Source of the DNA: Marinobacter arenosus
GTDB lineage: Bacteria; Pseudomonadota; Gammaproteobacteria; Pseudomonadales; Oleiphilaceae
Reading direction: 5' to 3'
Length of the DNA: 64,000 nt
Assembly (NCBI RefSeq): GCF_019264345.1
Contig: NZ_JAHVAO010000001.1
Span: 2,108,001-2,172,000, forward strand
Shown here: piece by piece, positions 52,649-61,586 of the stretch
Layout of the letters: each line of letters begins with the position of its first letter
How positions within the stretch are numbered: the stretch's first letter is position 1
Notes under the pieces: model-generated
The model's input: only the letters and a program-made list of their open reading frames with translations
Database searches by the model: none
Told to the model about the DNA's origin: nothing
Made by a program: the position numbers and the translations under genes

Positions 52649-55573
52649 ATGAGCGACTGGTTCGCCCCCCCTTCCAATTCTTATCTCGCCAGGCTGGGGC
52701 TTACCTTTCTTGTCGGCCTTGCTCTGCTCCTCACATTGTCCAGCGCCGGGGCCGAAGAAGACGCCCCCGAGGACCCGGTTTCCGTCGGCATTGTTGCCGA
52801 CAACAAGCCCTACTCGTTTTTTGAAGGCCGCACCACGGCGGGTTTTTCACCGGACATCCTGAAAGAGATCGAAGCCAACAGCGGCATCAGGTTCGAGTAT
52901 CGGGCCGGCAACTGGCCCGAACTCTATGAGGCCTTCCTGAACGGCCAGCTTGATGTCATCGACGCCATCTCCTACCGGGAGGATGAGACCGACCGGGTCC
53001 TTTTCACCGAGCCTTACCACATCCGCCAGACCTACCTGATGCAGGACGGCACCCGGCCGATCGGAGACATTGAGTCCCTCGCGGACCTGAAGAACCTCAG
53101 GGTCGGCGTTGTGAAGGACGTCTATTATCGGGATCTCCTGGTTGAAAACGGCATCGACGTCAGGAGCTACGACTCCATTCCAAGCCTGGTTCGGGCCCTT
53201 GCGTTCCAGTGGGTAGACGTCATCGTGGGGCCACGGCTGAGCCTCAAGTACCAGGCCAACATCGCGGGCCTGTACTTTCTGAGCATCGCCGGCCAGGCAC
53301 CGCTCGGGCCCAAGGCCCAGGAAGACCTCCGCATTGGCGTGCGAAAAGACAACCCGGAACTGTTCCGACGCATCCAACTGGGGCTTGAGGCCATTCCAGA
53401 GTCCCGGAAAATGGAGCTGCTGCAACGGTGGCGGGAGTTCGGTGGCACCAGCATCAACGAATCCCTGAATTTCAAACTGACCGATGAAGAACGCCAGTTC
53501 ATCTCAAACCTGGGGCCCATCCGGGTTGGCCTGATGGCGGATTATGCGCCCTTCAGTTTCAAGGCCGGGGGCAAAATGCAGGGGCTGTCCGTCGACGTCC
53601 TCAATCGCCTGGCAGACCTGACCGGGTTGCAGGTAATCCCGGTAAGCGGGGCCTGGTCGGAGCTGGTTCCCATGCTTCGGGATGGCACCATCGACGTGCT
53701 GGCCAATATGTCCCTGACCGAAGAACGCCAGGGCTTCACCCGGTTTACCGAGCCCTATTACATCATCCCGAACGTTGTCTTTACCCGTGACGGTGGCCTC
53801 GAGTACACCGGCCTGGGAAGTCTGTCCGGCTATACCGTCGGTATCAGTTCGGACATTTACTATGAGAAGGAAGTGGTTCAGGCGCTCGGCAACAACGCCA
53901 AGGTTTTCGACTCCCAGGAAGCCATGTTCCAGTCTCTGGAGCACGATCGAGTGGACGTTGTCCTCGCGGCACTGCCGAACGGGAACTTCTGGGTTCAGGA
54001 GTTGCGGATTCCGGGTGTCCGGATCGCCGGAGAACTGGTGTTTGAAGATCACCCTGGGGAAGACCTGCGTTTCGGCGTTCGAGCCTCCCTGGCCCCGCTT
54101 GCGGAGATTCTCGACCAGGCGATGGCGGCCATCAGCCCAACCGAAATGAGGACCATTGAAGACCGATGGCTGGGCGCCTCGGCCGCCGGGGAATCCCGCG
54201 GCCAAAACAAGCTCAGCCTCTCCCCCGACGAGCAGGCATGGCTGGATGAACACGACCGGTCCGTCTCCTACTGCATCGACAACGACTGGATGCCCCTCGA
54301 AGGCCTCGACTCCTCGGGCAAACATGTGGGCCTGTCTGCGGAAGCCTTCCGCCTGTTCAGTGAGCGAAGCAACATCCAGTTCGAACTGGTGCGAACCGAA
54401 TCCTGGCCGGAGAGCCTGGAGGCTGTGGAGTCGCGCCGGTGCGATATGCTGGCCCTGGCCATGAAAACGCCAGACCGGACCCGCTACCTGAACTTCACCA
54501 CGCCGTACCTGCAGGTTCCGAACATTATCCTCGGGCGCATTGAAGCCCCATTCATCGAAAACGTGGGCGACCTGCGCAATAAAAAGGTGGGCCTGGTCAA
54601 GGGCTACGCCTTCTCGGAACTCCTCAAATACCGCTACCCGGGCCTGAAACTGATCGAGGTGGAAAACGAAACCGAGGGGCTGAAACTGCTCCAGGAAAAC
54701 GAACTGGCCGGCTACGTTACCACCCTGGCCACCGCCAGCTACCACATGCAGGAACTTGGCCTGGCTGACATCAAGGTGATTGGCCGTATTCCGGCTGACT
54801 GGTCCCTTGCGGTAGGCACCCGAAGCGACGAACCCACCCTGCTCGGCATCATGCAGAAACTGGTGGACAACCTGACCCCGGAGGAACGCAACAACCTCGA
54901 GAGCTATTGGCGCAACATCAAGATCGAACAGTCCGTGGACTACCGACTGGTGTGGCAACTGGTAGGCATCGCCATCATCGGCGCCGGTCTGATGTTCTAC
55001 TGGAACCGCAAACTCAACCGGTTGAACCGACAGCTGGCCAGTGCCAACGATGCACTGGCGCGACTGAGCGTGACCGACGACCTGACCCAGCTTGGTAACC
55101 GCAGTTACTTCGACCGGGAGTTCCGGAAAAGCTTCCAGTGGTGCCAGCGCAACCGCGACGGATTCGCCGTGGCGATGGTCGACGCGGACCTGTTCAAGTC
55201 CATCAACGACACCTACGGTCACGAGGCCGGCGACCACTGTCTCAAAACCCTGGCCGAGACGATGCGCCAGCATTTCCGTCGTGAAACGGATCGCCTGTCC
55301 CGCTTTGGTGGCGAGGAGTTCGTGATTTTCACCACCTACCAGGATCGAAAGGAGATCGTTGAGCGGATGGACCGTTTCAGGAACGCCATCGCGGAACGTC
55401 CAACGGTCTATGTTGGCAAGGAGATCCTCATGACCGTCAGTATTGGCCTGGCCACCGGCATCCCTGAGCCCAACGATTCGCCGGCCTCCTTCCTACGGCT
55501 GGCCGATCAGGCACTCTACTGCGCGAAACAGAATGGCCGGAACCGCCTGGAGGTTCGAGCCATAAAAGAGTGA
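52649..55573 (+). CDS. Diguanylate cyclase with three tandem SBP_bac_3 periplasmic domains
   Basis: 974 residues. After a signal peptide (about 13-35) there are three type 3 solute-binding domains: about 42-270 (VSVGIVADNKPYSFFEG), 288-512 (IRVGLMADYAPFSFKAGG) and 530-755 (SVSYCIDNDWMPLEG). Each has the FTEPY or FTTPY core and a G.V.....Y second-lobe start. One membrane helix (about 770-790) leads to a GGDEF domain with an intact RFGGEEF site and an RxxD inhibitory site (RETD) five residues upstream. It should sense amino-acid-like solutes and make c-di-GMP. Tandem sensing domains of this kind resemble BvgS/EvgS kinases, but three copies on a cyclase is unusual. Alone in its operon. Confidence 0.92.
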   Translation: MSDWFAPPSNSYLARLGLTFLVGLALLLTLSSAGAEEDAPEDPVSVGIVADNKPYSFFEGRTTAGFSPDILKEIEANSGIRFEYRAGNWPELYEAFLNGQLDVIDAISYREDETDRVLFTEPYHIRQTYLMQDGTRPIGDIESLADLKNLRVGVVKDVYYRDLLVENGIDVRSYDSIPSLVRALAFQWVDVIVGPRLSLKYQANIAGLYFLSIAGQAPLGPKAQEDLRIGVRKDNPELFRRIQLGLEAIPESRKMELLQRWREFGGTSINESLNFKLTDEERQFISNLGPIRVGLMADYAPFSFKAGGKMQGLSVDVLNRLADLTGLQVIPVSGAWSELVPMLRDGTIDVLANMSLTEERQGFTRFTEPYYIIPNVVFTRDGGLEYTGLGSLSGYTVGISSDIYYEKEVVQALGNNAKVFDSQEAMFQSLEHDRVDVVLAALPNGNFWVQELRIPGVRIAGELVFEDHPGEDLRFGVRASLAPLAEILDQAMAAISPTEMRTIEDRWLGASAAGESRGQNKLSLSPDEQAWLDEHDRSVSYCIDNDWMPLEGLDSSGKHVGLSAEAFRLFSERSNIQFELVRTESWPESLEAVESRRCDMLALAMKTPDRTRYLNFTTPYLQVPNIILGRIEAPFIENVGDLRNKKVGLVKGYAFSELLKYRYPGLKLIEVENETEGLKLLQENELAGYVTTLATASYHMQELGLADIKVIGRIPADWSLAVGTRSDEPTLLGIMQKLVDNLTPEERNNLESYWRNIKIEQSVDYRLVWQLVGIAIIGAGLMFYWNRKLNRLNRQLASANDALARLSVTDDLTQLGNRSYFDREFRKSFQWCQRNRDGFAVAMVDADLFKSINDTYGHEAGDHCLKTLAETMRQHFRRETDRLSRFGGEEFVIFTTYQDRKEIVERMDRFRNAIAERPTVYVGKEILMTVSIGLATGIPEPNDSPASFLRLADQALYCAKQNGRNRLEVRAIKE

Positions 55574-55612
55574 GTGGTGCTAGACTTCCCTGAAAACGAC
55601 AAGGAGCACACC

Positions 55613-56584
55613 ATGGCACGCATCTATGAAGACAATTCGCTATCCATCGGCAACACGCCGCTGGTTCAGTTGAACCGGGTGAACGACGGGGCCACGATCT
55701 GGGCCAAGATCGAGGGCCGTAACCCGGCGTATTCCGTGAAATGCCGCATCGGTTCCGCAATGATCTGGGATGCGGAGAAACGGGGTACCCTCAAACCCGG
55801 CATGACCATTGTCGAGCCGACCAGCGGCAACACCGGTATTGCGTTGGCGTTCGTGGCAGCAGCCCGCGGCTATAGACTGATTCTCACCATGCCCTCCTCC
55901 ATGAGTCTGGAACGTCGCAAGGTGCTGAAGGCGCTGGGCGCCGAACTGGTTCTGACCGAACCACCCAAGGGCATGCCCGGCGCCATTGCCAAAGCCGAGG
56001 AGATTTTTGCCTCCGATCCGGACAACTATTTCCTGCCGCAGCAATTCCAGAATCCGGCCAACCCACGCATTCATGAAGACACCACGGGCCCCGAGATCTG
56101 GCACGACACCGATGGCGAGATCGACATCTTCGTCTCCGGCGTTGGCACCGGGGGCACCCTGACCGGTGTTTCCCGCTACATCAAGGAAACCCGGGGCAAG
56201 AAAATCACCACCGTCGCCGTGGAGCCCGCCGACTCCCCCATCATCACCCAGACCCTGAACGGCGAAGAGCTAACCCCCGCGCCTCATAAAATCCAGGGCA
56301 TTGGCGCCGGCTTCGTGCCCAAGAACCTGGACCTGGAAATGGTGGACGAGGTGGAAACGGTCACCAACGAAGAGGCCATGGACATGGCCCATCGGCTGAT
56401 GCAGGAAGAAGGCATCCTGTGCGGCATTTCCTGTGGCGCGGCGGTGGTGGCTGCCGTTCGGATCAGCAAGCGGCCGGAGCACAAGGGCAAGAATATCGTT
56501 GTGGTGCTGCCGGATTCGGCGGAACGTTACCTGTCGTCGGCGCTGTTTGCCGACCGGTTCGGGGATCTGGAGAACAAGCAGTAA
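55613..56584 (+). CDS. cysK: Cysteine synthase A
   Basis: 323 residues from the ATG at 55613, which has AAGGAG upstream; a longer frame to 55574 has no family likeness. CysK condenses O-acetylserine and sulfide to cysteine using pyridoxal phosphate. The start [18 protein letters not shown], the PLP lysine in YSVKCRIG, the [12 protein letters not shown] loop and [11 protein letters not shown] are all present. CysK-like (rather than CysM) features include [13 protein letters not shown]. It lies 39 bases after the cyclase gene with its own terminator downstream. Confidence 0.95.
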   Translation: MARIYEDNSLSIGNTPLVQLNRVNDGATIWAKIEGRNPAYSVKCRIGSAMIWDAEKRGTLKPGMTIVEPTSGNTGIALAFVAAARGYRLILTMPSSMSLERRKVLKALGAELVLTEPPKGMPGAIAKAEEIFASDPDNYFLPQQFQNPANPRIHEDTTGPEIWHDTDGEIDIFVSGVGTGGTLTGVSRYIKETRGKKITTVAVEPADSPIITQTLNGEELTPAPHKIQGIGAGFVPKNLDLEMVDEVETVTNEEAMDMAHRLMQEEGILCGISCGAAVVAAVRISKRPEHKGKNIVVVLPDSAERYLSSALFADRFGDLENKQ

Positions 56585-56596
56585 GCAAAGGCAGTG

Positions 56597-56630
56597 CGAG
56601 GACGCGGCCACGGGCCACGTCCTCGGTTTC
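56597..56630 (+). terminator. Terminator after cysK
   Basis: CGAGGACG (56597-56604) pairs with CGTCCTCG (56618-56625), with an inner GGCC/GGCC stem, then GTTTC. It ends right at the convergent outer-membrane protein gene. Confidence 0.7.
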
Positions 56631-56632
56631 TG

Positions 56633-57211
56633 TTAGAACTGGTACTTCAGGCCAACGCGCCCGGTATCGAACTCGGGGCCATCGTTGGTCACCTGACCGT
56701 TGAAATCGCTTTCATCGATGTCCACGTTGTAGCGGTTGTATTCCGCAAACGCCGTCAACTGGTTTGTCACCCGGAAATCGACGCCAGCGCCGACAAACGG
56801 ACTGACCTCGTCGTAGGTTTCGCTCTCGTCAAACGCATCAACGTCGAACGCCGAGGCAAAGGCACCGACCTTACCGTAAACGCCGAAGCTCGGCGTCAGC
56901 GGAAGGCGACCGATGGCACTGAGCCCAGCGCCTTTCAGCTTTCCCTCGACGTCATCGGTGCCAAAGTTGCCAAAGTCGATGTATTCCGCTTCCAGCGCAA
57001 AGAATGGATTGAACTGATAGCCGAGCGCGGCGCCGAGCATGTCGTTCTCATCCTCGAATTCACCGCCATGGGCCTTGTAGCCACCGTAGCTACCACTGAT
57101 GTAAGGACCCGCCTGATCCCGGTCAACGCCGCTCTGTGCCCAGGCGGCCGGTGCGGTAAACGCGGTCGCGGTCAGAATACTGGCACAGGCAAATCGGGTT
57201 GTGGACTTCAT
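56633..57211 (-). CDS. Outer-membrane beta-barrel protein
   Basis: 192 residues. The N-terminus is a signal peptide (MKSTTRFACASILTATAFTA, cleaved around AWAQ). The mature part is an eight-stranded-barrel type protein of the OmpA-like/porin-family group: alternating patterns such as YISGSYGGYKAHG, LGAALGYQFNPFFALEAEYI and a terminal TGRVGLKYQF ending in an aromatic residue, the usual outer-membrane insertion signal. It has a GGAGGA ribosome site. Role unknown; small barrels of this type are often stress or adhesion proteins. Confidence 0.88.
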   Translation of the reverse strand: MKSTTRFACASILTATAFTAPAAWAQSGVDRDQAGPYISGSYGGYKAHGGEFEDENDMLGAALGYQFNPFFALEAEYIDFGNFGTDDVEGKLKGAGLSAIGRLPLTPSFGVYGKVGAFASAFDVDAFDESETYDEVSPFVGAGVDFRVTNQLTAFAEYNRYNVDIDESDFNGQVTNDGPEFDTGRVGLKYQF

Positions 57212-57318
57212 AAGGCATTCCTCCTACTGAGTTCAGATATCCTTTCCTTCGTACAATCAGAGACCTACATCTCGATTGCTTGAACTCACCCTAACCGGAT
57301 TCCTGCCTTATGGGGGTT

Positions 57319-57337
57319 AAAACCGGACTACGGTTTT
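57319..57337 (-). terminator. Candidate terminator after the GDPD gene
   Basis: AAAACCG (57319-57325) and CGGTTTT (57331-57337) form a seven-base-pair stem with a five-base loop. On the minus strand it lies 15 bases after the glycerophosphodiester phosphodiesterase stop and ends in a T-rich run. The GC part of the stem is short. Confidence 0.5.
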
Positions 57338-57352
57338 GTCATTGCCTGTCCA

Positions 57353-58663
57353 TCAGCGATGCCGGGAATTGCCGGCCAACCCCATGCAGTTGGCGTAGAA
57401 CGTGGTGGTGGCGGGCCAATCGGAGAAGATGCCGATGACACCGACGTCCCGGGCCAGTACGTCAATCACCGTGAGCATGTCACCGTCGTTGTTGATGGCG
57501 TCCGTAACGCTCTGGTAGTACCAGCCGCCACCGTTGGCCAATGGACCGCTGCGCTCCACCGTCCAGGCAATCAGGTCCAGACCCGCCATGCGGGCGTTCT
57601 CGGCGTACTCTGACGGCACAATCTCCTGGTGCCCATTCAGCGACAGCATCTTCCAGAGCGCCGGCGCCAGAATGTTCACACCCTGGGCCTTCAGGCTTTC
57701 CATGTAGGCCAGGGAGGTGTTCTCACTCGTGGGTGCAGCCTGGTCCAGAAACACCGCCTGTTTGCCATAACGCGGGGTTTCGTTCACCCAGAACAGCACG
57801 TCATCCAGATTGAAGGATTGTGGCCAGACATCCTCGGGCGACACGCCGGCGGCGCGGTAGTCTTCGATCATCTGGCGGGCATAGTCCTGCTGGCTGTAGT
57901 CGCCTTCAAACGGCATCTCAACCACCGGTGATTTCAGCTCCGGGGTGAATTTCACGCCCAGGGCCTGGAACAGCTCGATGCTTTCACGGTGGGTCATCAG
58001 GGTGCCGCGGGCGGTGTAAAGATCCGTCCGCCAGTCTGCGGTGCCCTTCACATAGGCTTCCGGGGTGGTTGCCATGGGGTTGTAGGCGTCCATCTTGCCC
58101 TTCAGGGATTTGAACTCGGCCAGGGTGATGTCACTGGTCCGGCACTCCGCCCGGGCCGGGGTGCCTGTGGCAGGGTCGGCCGGTACAAAGGGCTGGGTGC
58201 ACTTGGCGTTCAACTCGGGGATGGTGACGATGTCGGTGGTGGTGTGCAGATCATTCTGGGCGTGCCGGCACACCAGCTCCCGGTCCTTGGTGAAGGCGAC
58301 ATCACACTCGACAATGCCGGCCCCCATTTTGGCGGCAGCGACGTAGGATTCGAGGGTGTGTTCCGGAAACTGCAGCGGCGCCCCCCGGTGGCCGATCGAG
58401 AAATCGCTCCGCTTCAGGTGCTTGGTGCTGCAGGATTGCAGACGCTCTTTCAGCGGGCCTTCATCCATGTCTTCCACCAGCCAGAACGGACGCGGCCCGA
58501 TTTCGATGGTGTCATGGCCTTTGGCGCCGCGCTTGATCGCGCCCTGCCAGTCGATCTGCCCGGGCGGGACCCAGTTCTGGCCAGCCTGAGAGTTCGGCGC
58601 GGCCTGCGTGACAGCGAAGGGCAGTGCGCAAAGCACGACGCCCAGCAATGTGCGTAAATTCAT
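57353..58663 (-). CDS. Periplasmic glycerophosphodiester phosphodiesterase family protein
   Basis: 436 residues. A signal peptide (about 1-22, [20 protein letters not shown]) is followed by a GDPD TIM-barrel. Catalytic landmarks: [18 protein letters not shown] (HR and E), [24 protein letters not shown] (E.D...T.D and H), and a Trp in [13 protein letters not shown] near the end. The enzyme cleaves glycerophosphodiesters to glycerol-3-phosphate and an alcohol. The 436-residue length exceeds the common GlpQ (about 358), with extra material in the middle. An AAGGAGC ribosome site supports the start. Its stop precedes a candidate terminator. Confidence 0.88.
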   Translation of the reverse strand: MNLRTLLGVVLCALPFAVTQAAPNSQAGQNWVPPGQIDWQGAIKRGAKGHDTIEIGPRPFWLVEDMDEGPLKERLQSCSTKHLKRSDFSIGHRGAPLQFPEHTLESYVAAAKMGAGIVECDVAFTKDRELVCRHAQNDLHTTTDIVTIPELNAKCTQPFVPADPATGTPARAECRTSDITLAEFKSLKGKMDAYNPMATTPEAYVKGTADWRTDLYTARGTLMTHRESIELFQALGVKFTPELKSPVVEMPFEGDYSQQDYARQMIEDYRAAGVSPEDVWPQSFNLDDVLFWVNETPRYGKQAVFLDQAAPTSENTSLAYMESLKAQGVNILAPALWKMLSLNGHQEIVPSEYAENARMAGLDLIAWTVERSGPLANGGGWYYQSVTDAINNDGDMLTVIDVLARDVGVIGIFSDWPATTTFYANCMGLAGNSRHR

Positions 58664-58734
58664 AAACGGCTCCTTGTGAAATGAATGATACTGCCGATTC
58701 AGTGTTCACAAGGCGGGTTACGATGGCGTGACCG

Positions 58735-59067
58735 TTAGTTGACCACTTTATGAGCGTTATGAGCGTTCTGGTCCTGATCAACGGCCGGGTCCGGCTCAGC
58801 GGTTAACGCCGTAATCGCATACCCCAAACCGGTGGCGGCCAAGCTCACGCTCCGGTAACTCAACCTCGAGATCCCGTGATGGGAAACCCGCACCAGAAGG
58901 CTCCAGGGGCGGGTAACGGGGACGCGTTCAAGAATGCCAAAGGTCTCGTCGGCGATCGCCAGATGCACCCGCTCGAGTTTGGTCGCGCTGTGGCTGGCCC
59001 CCTGGGCAAGCACGTCGCCCACGCCCAGCCACCAGCGCCGCTGTTCCTGATCAAGCCGACTGTTCAT
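58735..59067 (-). CDS. Hypothetical protein coupled to lipase gene
   Basis: 110 residues from the ATG at 59067, which overlaps the lipase stop (ATGA) and has GGAG upstream. I do not recognise a family. It is mixed in character, with LDQEQRRWWLGVGDVLA at the N-terminus, a basic middle and a hydrophobic segment SVSLAATGLGYAITAL that could be a membrane helix near residue 83. The tight coupling implies a shared role with the alpha/beta hydrolase, for example as a chaperone or membrane partner, but this is only context. Confidence 0.6.
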   Translation of the reverse strand: MNSRLDQEQRRWWLGVGDVLAQGASHSATKLERVHLAIADETFGILERVPVTRPWSLLVRVSHHGISRLSYRSVSLAATGLGYAITALTAEPDPAVDQDQNAHNAHKVVN

Positions 59068-59975
59068 ACCAACCACTCCTGCAGTTGCGTTGCCACCGCC
59101 GGGTGATGAGCCAGGCGAATGTGGTCAATGCCCGGAAACGTCGCCATGCCCGCCAGCTGCCAGCCCGACTGTTCCCGCCCCTGCGCGCTGGCTTCATGCA
59201 CCAGCGCGTCACCGAACCAGGCATTCACCGGGTGCTTCCGGGACCGGGACAACAGGCCGCAGACCACATAATGCCGGGTGCCGGGCAGCAAAAGCGCGTC
59301 ACCGGCACCCGGTTCCAGAATGTCGCCGCGGGACAGGTTACGAATCCCCGAGCTGCGTAAATCGATGACCTCACCAATCACCTTCAGGTAATCCCGGGGC
59401 ATGTCATTGAACACACCGGCCACGGAACGCGCCCCCTTGGCCAACCAGGACCCATCGTGCGGCGAGCCGATGTACACGCAATCACTGAGTGCTTCCAGCC
59501 AGCGGTGACCCGCCTCCTGGCCCGACTGGCAGGCACTGCGAATGACCAGACCACCCATGCTGTGCCCCAGCAGAATCAAGCGGGTAACCGGCACCGGCCA
59601 GGCGGAAACCACCTGCTCCAGCAGCTCCGCCAGATCCCGGCCATTGCGGTAGATGGGCCGACCGGTGTTGTAGCGCAGACGAAGATCGGCAACCCCGCCG
59701 GGAATGCCGGCAGACAGTGAAGCCCCATAACTGCCAGCGGAATCACCCGGCAGTTGCCAGACGGTTTCCAACTCCATCAGCCCGTGAATGGACAGGCACA
59801 ACGTGCCGGCAGGCTGATCAACGCGGGGATTGGCAGGGTCCAACTCGGACCCCTTGTGCAGTAACGTCAGCGGGACCGCCAGCGGATTCCGGCGTGACTC
59901 CAACCAGTCTCCAAGGAAACCACTGGCAATCGCCGAGGTGTGGCGTTGCCATTGGGGCATCTGAGCGGACGGCAT
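59064..59975 (-). CDS. Alpha/beta-hydrolase, lipase/esterase family
   Basis: 303 residues from the ATG at 59975, chosen for its AAGGA site; a TTG at 59996 is a less likely start. The nucleophile elbow is GHSMGG (LILLGHSMGGLVI), with an oxyanion-type LSIHGLMELE upstream. Candidate acidic residue and His lie in the C-terminal part (GIDHIRL). No signal peptide is obvious. It resembles PGAP1-like or triacylglycerol-lipase-like hydrolases; the substrate is unknown. Followed by a coupled small gene of unknown function. Confidence 0.83.
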   Translation of the reverse strand: MPSAQMPQWQRHTSAIASGFLGDWLESRRNPLAVPLTLLHKGSELDPANPRVDQPAGTLCLSIHGLMELETVWQLPGDSAGSYGASLSAGIPGGVADLRLRYNTGRPIYRNGRDLAELLEQVVSAWPVPVTRLILLGHSMGGLVIRSACQSGQEAGHRWLEALSDCVYIGSPHDGSWLAKGARSVAGVFNDMPRDYLKVIGEVIDLRSSGIRNLSRGDILEPGAGDALLLPGTRHYVVCGLLSRSRKHPVNAWFGDALVHEASAQGREQSGWQLAGMATFPGIDHIRLAHHPAVATQLQEWLV

Positions 59976-60063
59976 GGGCAGAATCCTTCTGTGCAATGTA
60001 CGCCCAGTCTACACCCATTGCCGCCAAAGGGATTGACCCTCAAGGCTGAGTGGCCGCGTCGAT

Positions 60064-60510
60064 TCAGCGGCTGCAGGTTTGCTGCACCTTCGCCCGGAAA
60101 CGCTCCCGAATCCGGGCATTCTCGGCATCGTCAACGAACACGCGCTCGCCCTGATCGTTCACGTTGTAGAACCCGGAAAGGCTCTCCATGTACTTGAGGC
60201 GGGCACGCAGCTTCTGACACTGCTCGGCCTGCTTGGCGGCCCGCTGCTCCGCCTCGGCCCGAAGCGCCTGCTGCTCACTCCGCTCCTGCTGCTTCTGATC
60301 CAGAAAACTCTCAATGTTCTCCTGGCGCGCACGGGCGGTGGCATCCGGCTGGGCCGGCGCCGCGTCGATCTGGACCTGTTTGGATTTGACTTCGGAAGGG
60401 GGGCGATCACCGAAGTGAGTGCGGCCTTGGGCGTCTACCCATTTGTAGACGCCGGCGTGCGCCGTAAGAGGGAACATGCAGACTACAACCAACAACCGTA
60501 CGACAATCAT
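60064..60510 (-). CDS. DUF4124 domain-containing secreted protein
   Basis: 148 residues from the ATG at 60510. A signal peptide (MIVVRLLVVVCMFPLTAHA) is followed by the DUF4124 signature GVYKWVDAQGRTHFGDRPP. The rest is a charged coiled-coil-like stretch rich in Gln, Arg and Glu. The family is periplasmic and of unknown function. A related module occurs at the N-terminus of the protein encoded at 8434-8925. Confidence 0.88.
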   Translation of the reverse strand: MIVVRLLVVVCMFPLTAHAGVYKWVDAQGRTHFGDRPPSEVKSKQVQIDAAPAQPDATARARQENIESFLDQKQQERSEQQALRAEAEQRAAKQAEQCQKLRARLKYMESLSGFYNVNDQGERVFVDDAENARIRERFRAKVQQTCSR

Positions 60511-60590
60511 CGTGAACTCCATTTCGTCACGCAGCTTCTGATACCCACGTTTACTGCCTTCCCTGGGCAGAACGGCGATACTGCTTGAGT

Positions 60591-61586
60591 TTAAACCATG
60601 GCCCCCTGGCTGAGATTAGGTACGCTCTTCTCCATCCGGTCTTCCAGCGTCGACCAGGGGAATTCTCGAATCCGCCGCAGGTGCGCCGGATAACCTTCAG
60701 CCTCCCACCAGGTCAAGTCCAGTGTCGCCCAATAGTCCACCGGGCGTCCGCGCTTGCCCGCCGCATCATACTCTGCCGTGGTGGGGTCCAGTGGGCGGAA
60801 CTTCTCCAGAGCCGGGACATCCGGTAAAGGCTGGCTGACGTCCATGTAGCGCTGCAGTTCGTCCCAGTGCGCATACAGCTCGACTTTGTGGACATCTGCG
60901 ACCTGGGCCACTGTGGTTTGCCAACCGGTGTAGCGGTGGCGCAGGAGCAGCTTGTAGCTAACCGGGCCTTTGGGGTTCACATGGAATGAGATGTAGGGAT
61001 CAAACTCGATAAACGGCGCTTCGAAGGTTTCTTCACGCCACGTACGGAACTTCACCATGCCGGTGGGCCGAGAGAACCCACAACCCAAGTCCTTGACGAT
61101 GAGGCTGGGATACCGCTCTAGGAACCAAGTGAAGGGGTAACGGAAAAACAGGTGAAGACCGAGAACCACCAACGTCATTAACGAATAACTTCCAAATTTG
61201 ATGATGGTCGCTATATCCGCAACGACAGAACAAAGCAGTATAAACTTGAGCATTCCATAGTCGGCAAAAGCCCCCGCAAGCATCAACAAGAGCTGCCAGC
61301 GAGTTTTTACAAACTCTGTGGGTTGCTGCTTATGGGTCCAGGTCGGACCAGCGAGATTCCTACTACTGCTTCCAGACATTCTAGTTTGGTGAATTCGTGC
61401 AGAATTAGGAGACACACTAGTGTCGATGTTTGCATAGTCACCCCAAGGCAGTCGCTCAATGAAATCCCCCGCCTCTAGGGACTTGGCAAAGCGGCTGATG
61501 TCCTTTAGAGGAGCCTGCTCGGGAATGGCATCCGGGCGATAGGCGCCGGGGGCATAGGTAGCCTTTGGTTGGTTAACCTCTTGCAT
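60591..61586 (-). CDS. Putative T6SS-associated membrane protein (DUF6708-like)
   Basis: 331 residues. Two hydrophobic segments (about 98-118 and 128-150, including LMTLVVLGLHLFF) sit between a soluble N-terminus and a soluble C-terminal half with FRTWREETFEAPFIEFDPYI and WDELQRYMDVSQPLPDV. The pattern after the helices resembles DUF6708 proteins found next to VasX-like T6SS effectors; I am not certain of this. Its start lies inside the last 14 bases of the upstream gene, so translation is coupled. The first part (about 61200-61500) is more AT-rich than the rest of the window, which may indicate transfer. Confidence 0.5.
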   Translation of the reverse strand: MQEVNQPKATYAPGAYRPDAIPEQAPLKDISRFAKSLEAGDFIERLPWGDYANIDTSVSPNSARIHQTRMSGSSSRNLAGPTWTHKQQPTEFVKTRWQLLLMLAGAFADYGMLKFILLCSVVADIATIIKFGSYSLMTLVVLGLHLFFRYPFTWFLERYPSLIVKDLGCGFSRPTGMVKFRTWREETFEAPFIEFDPYISFHVNPKGPVSYKLLLRHRYTGWQTTVAQVADVHKVELYAHWDELQRYMDVSQPLPDVPALEKFRPLDPTTAEYDAAGKRGRPVDYWATLDLTWWEAEGYPAHLRRIREFPWSTLEDRMEKSVPNLSQGAMV

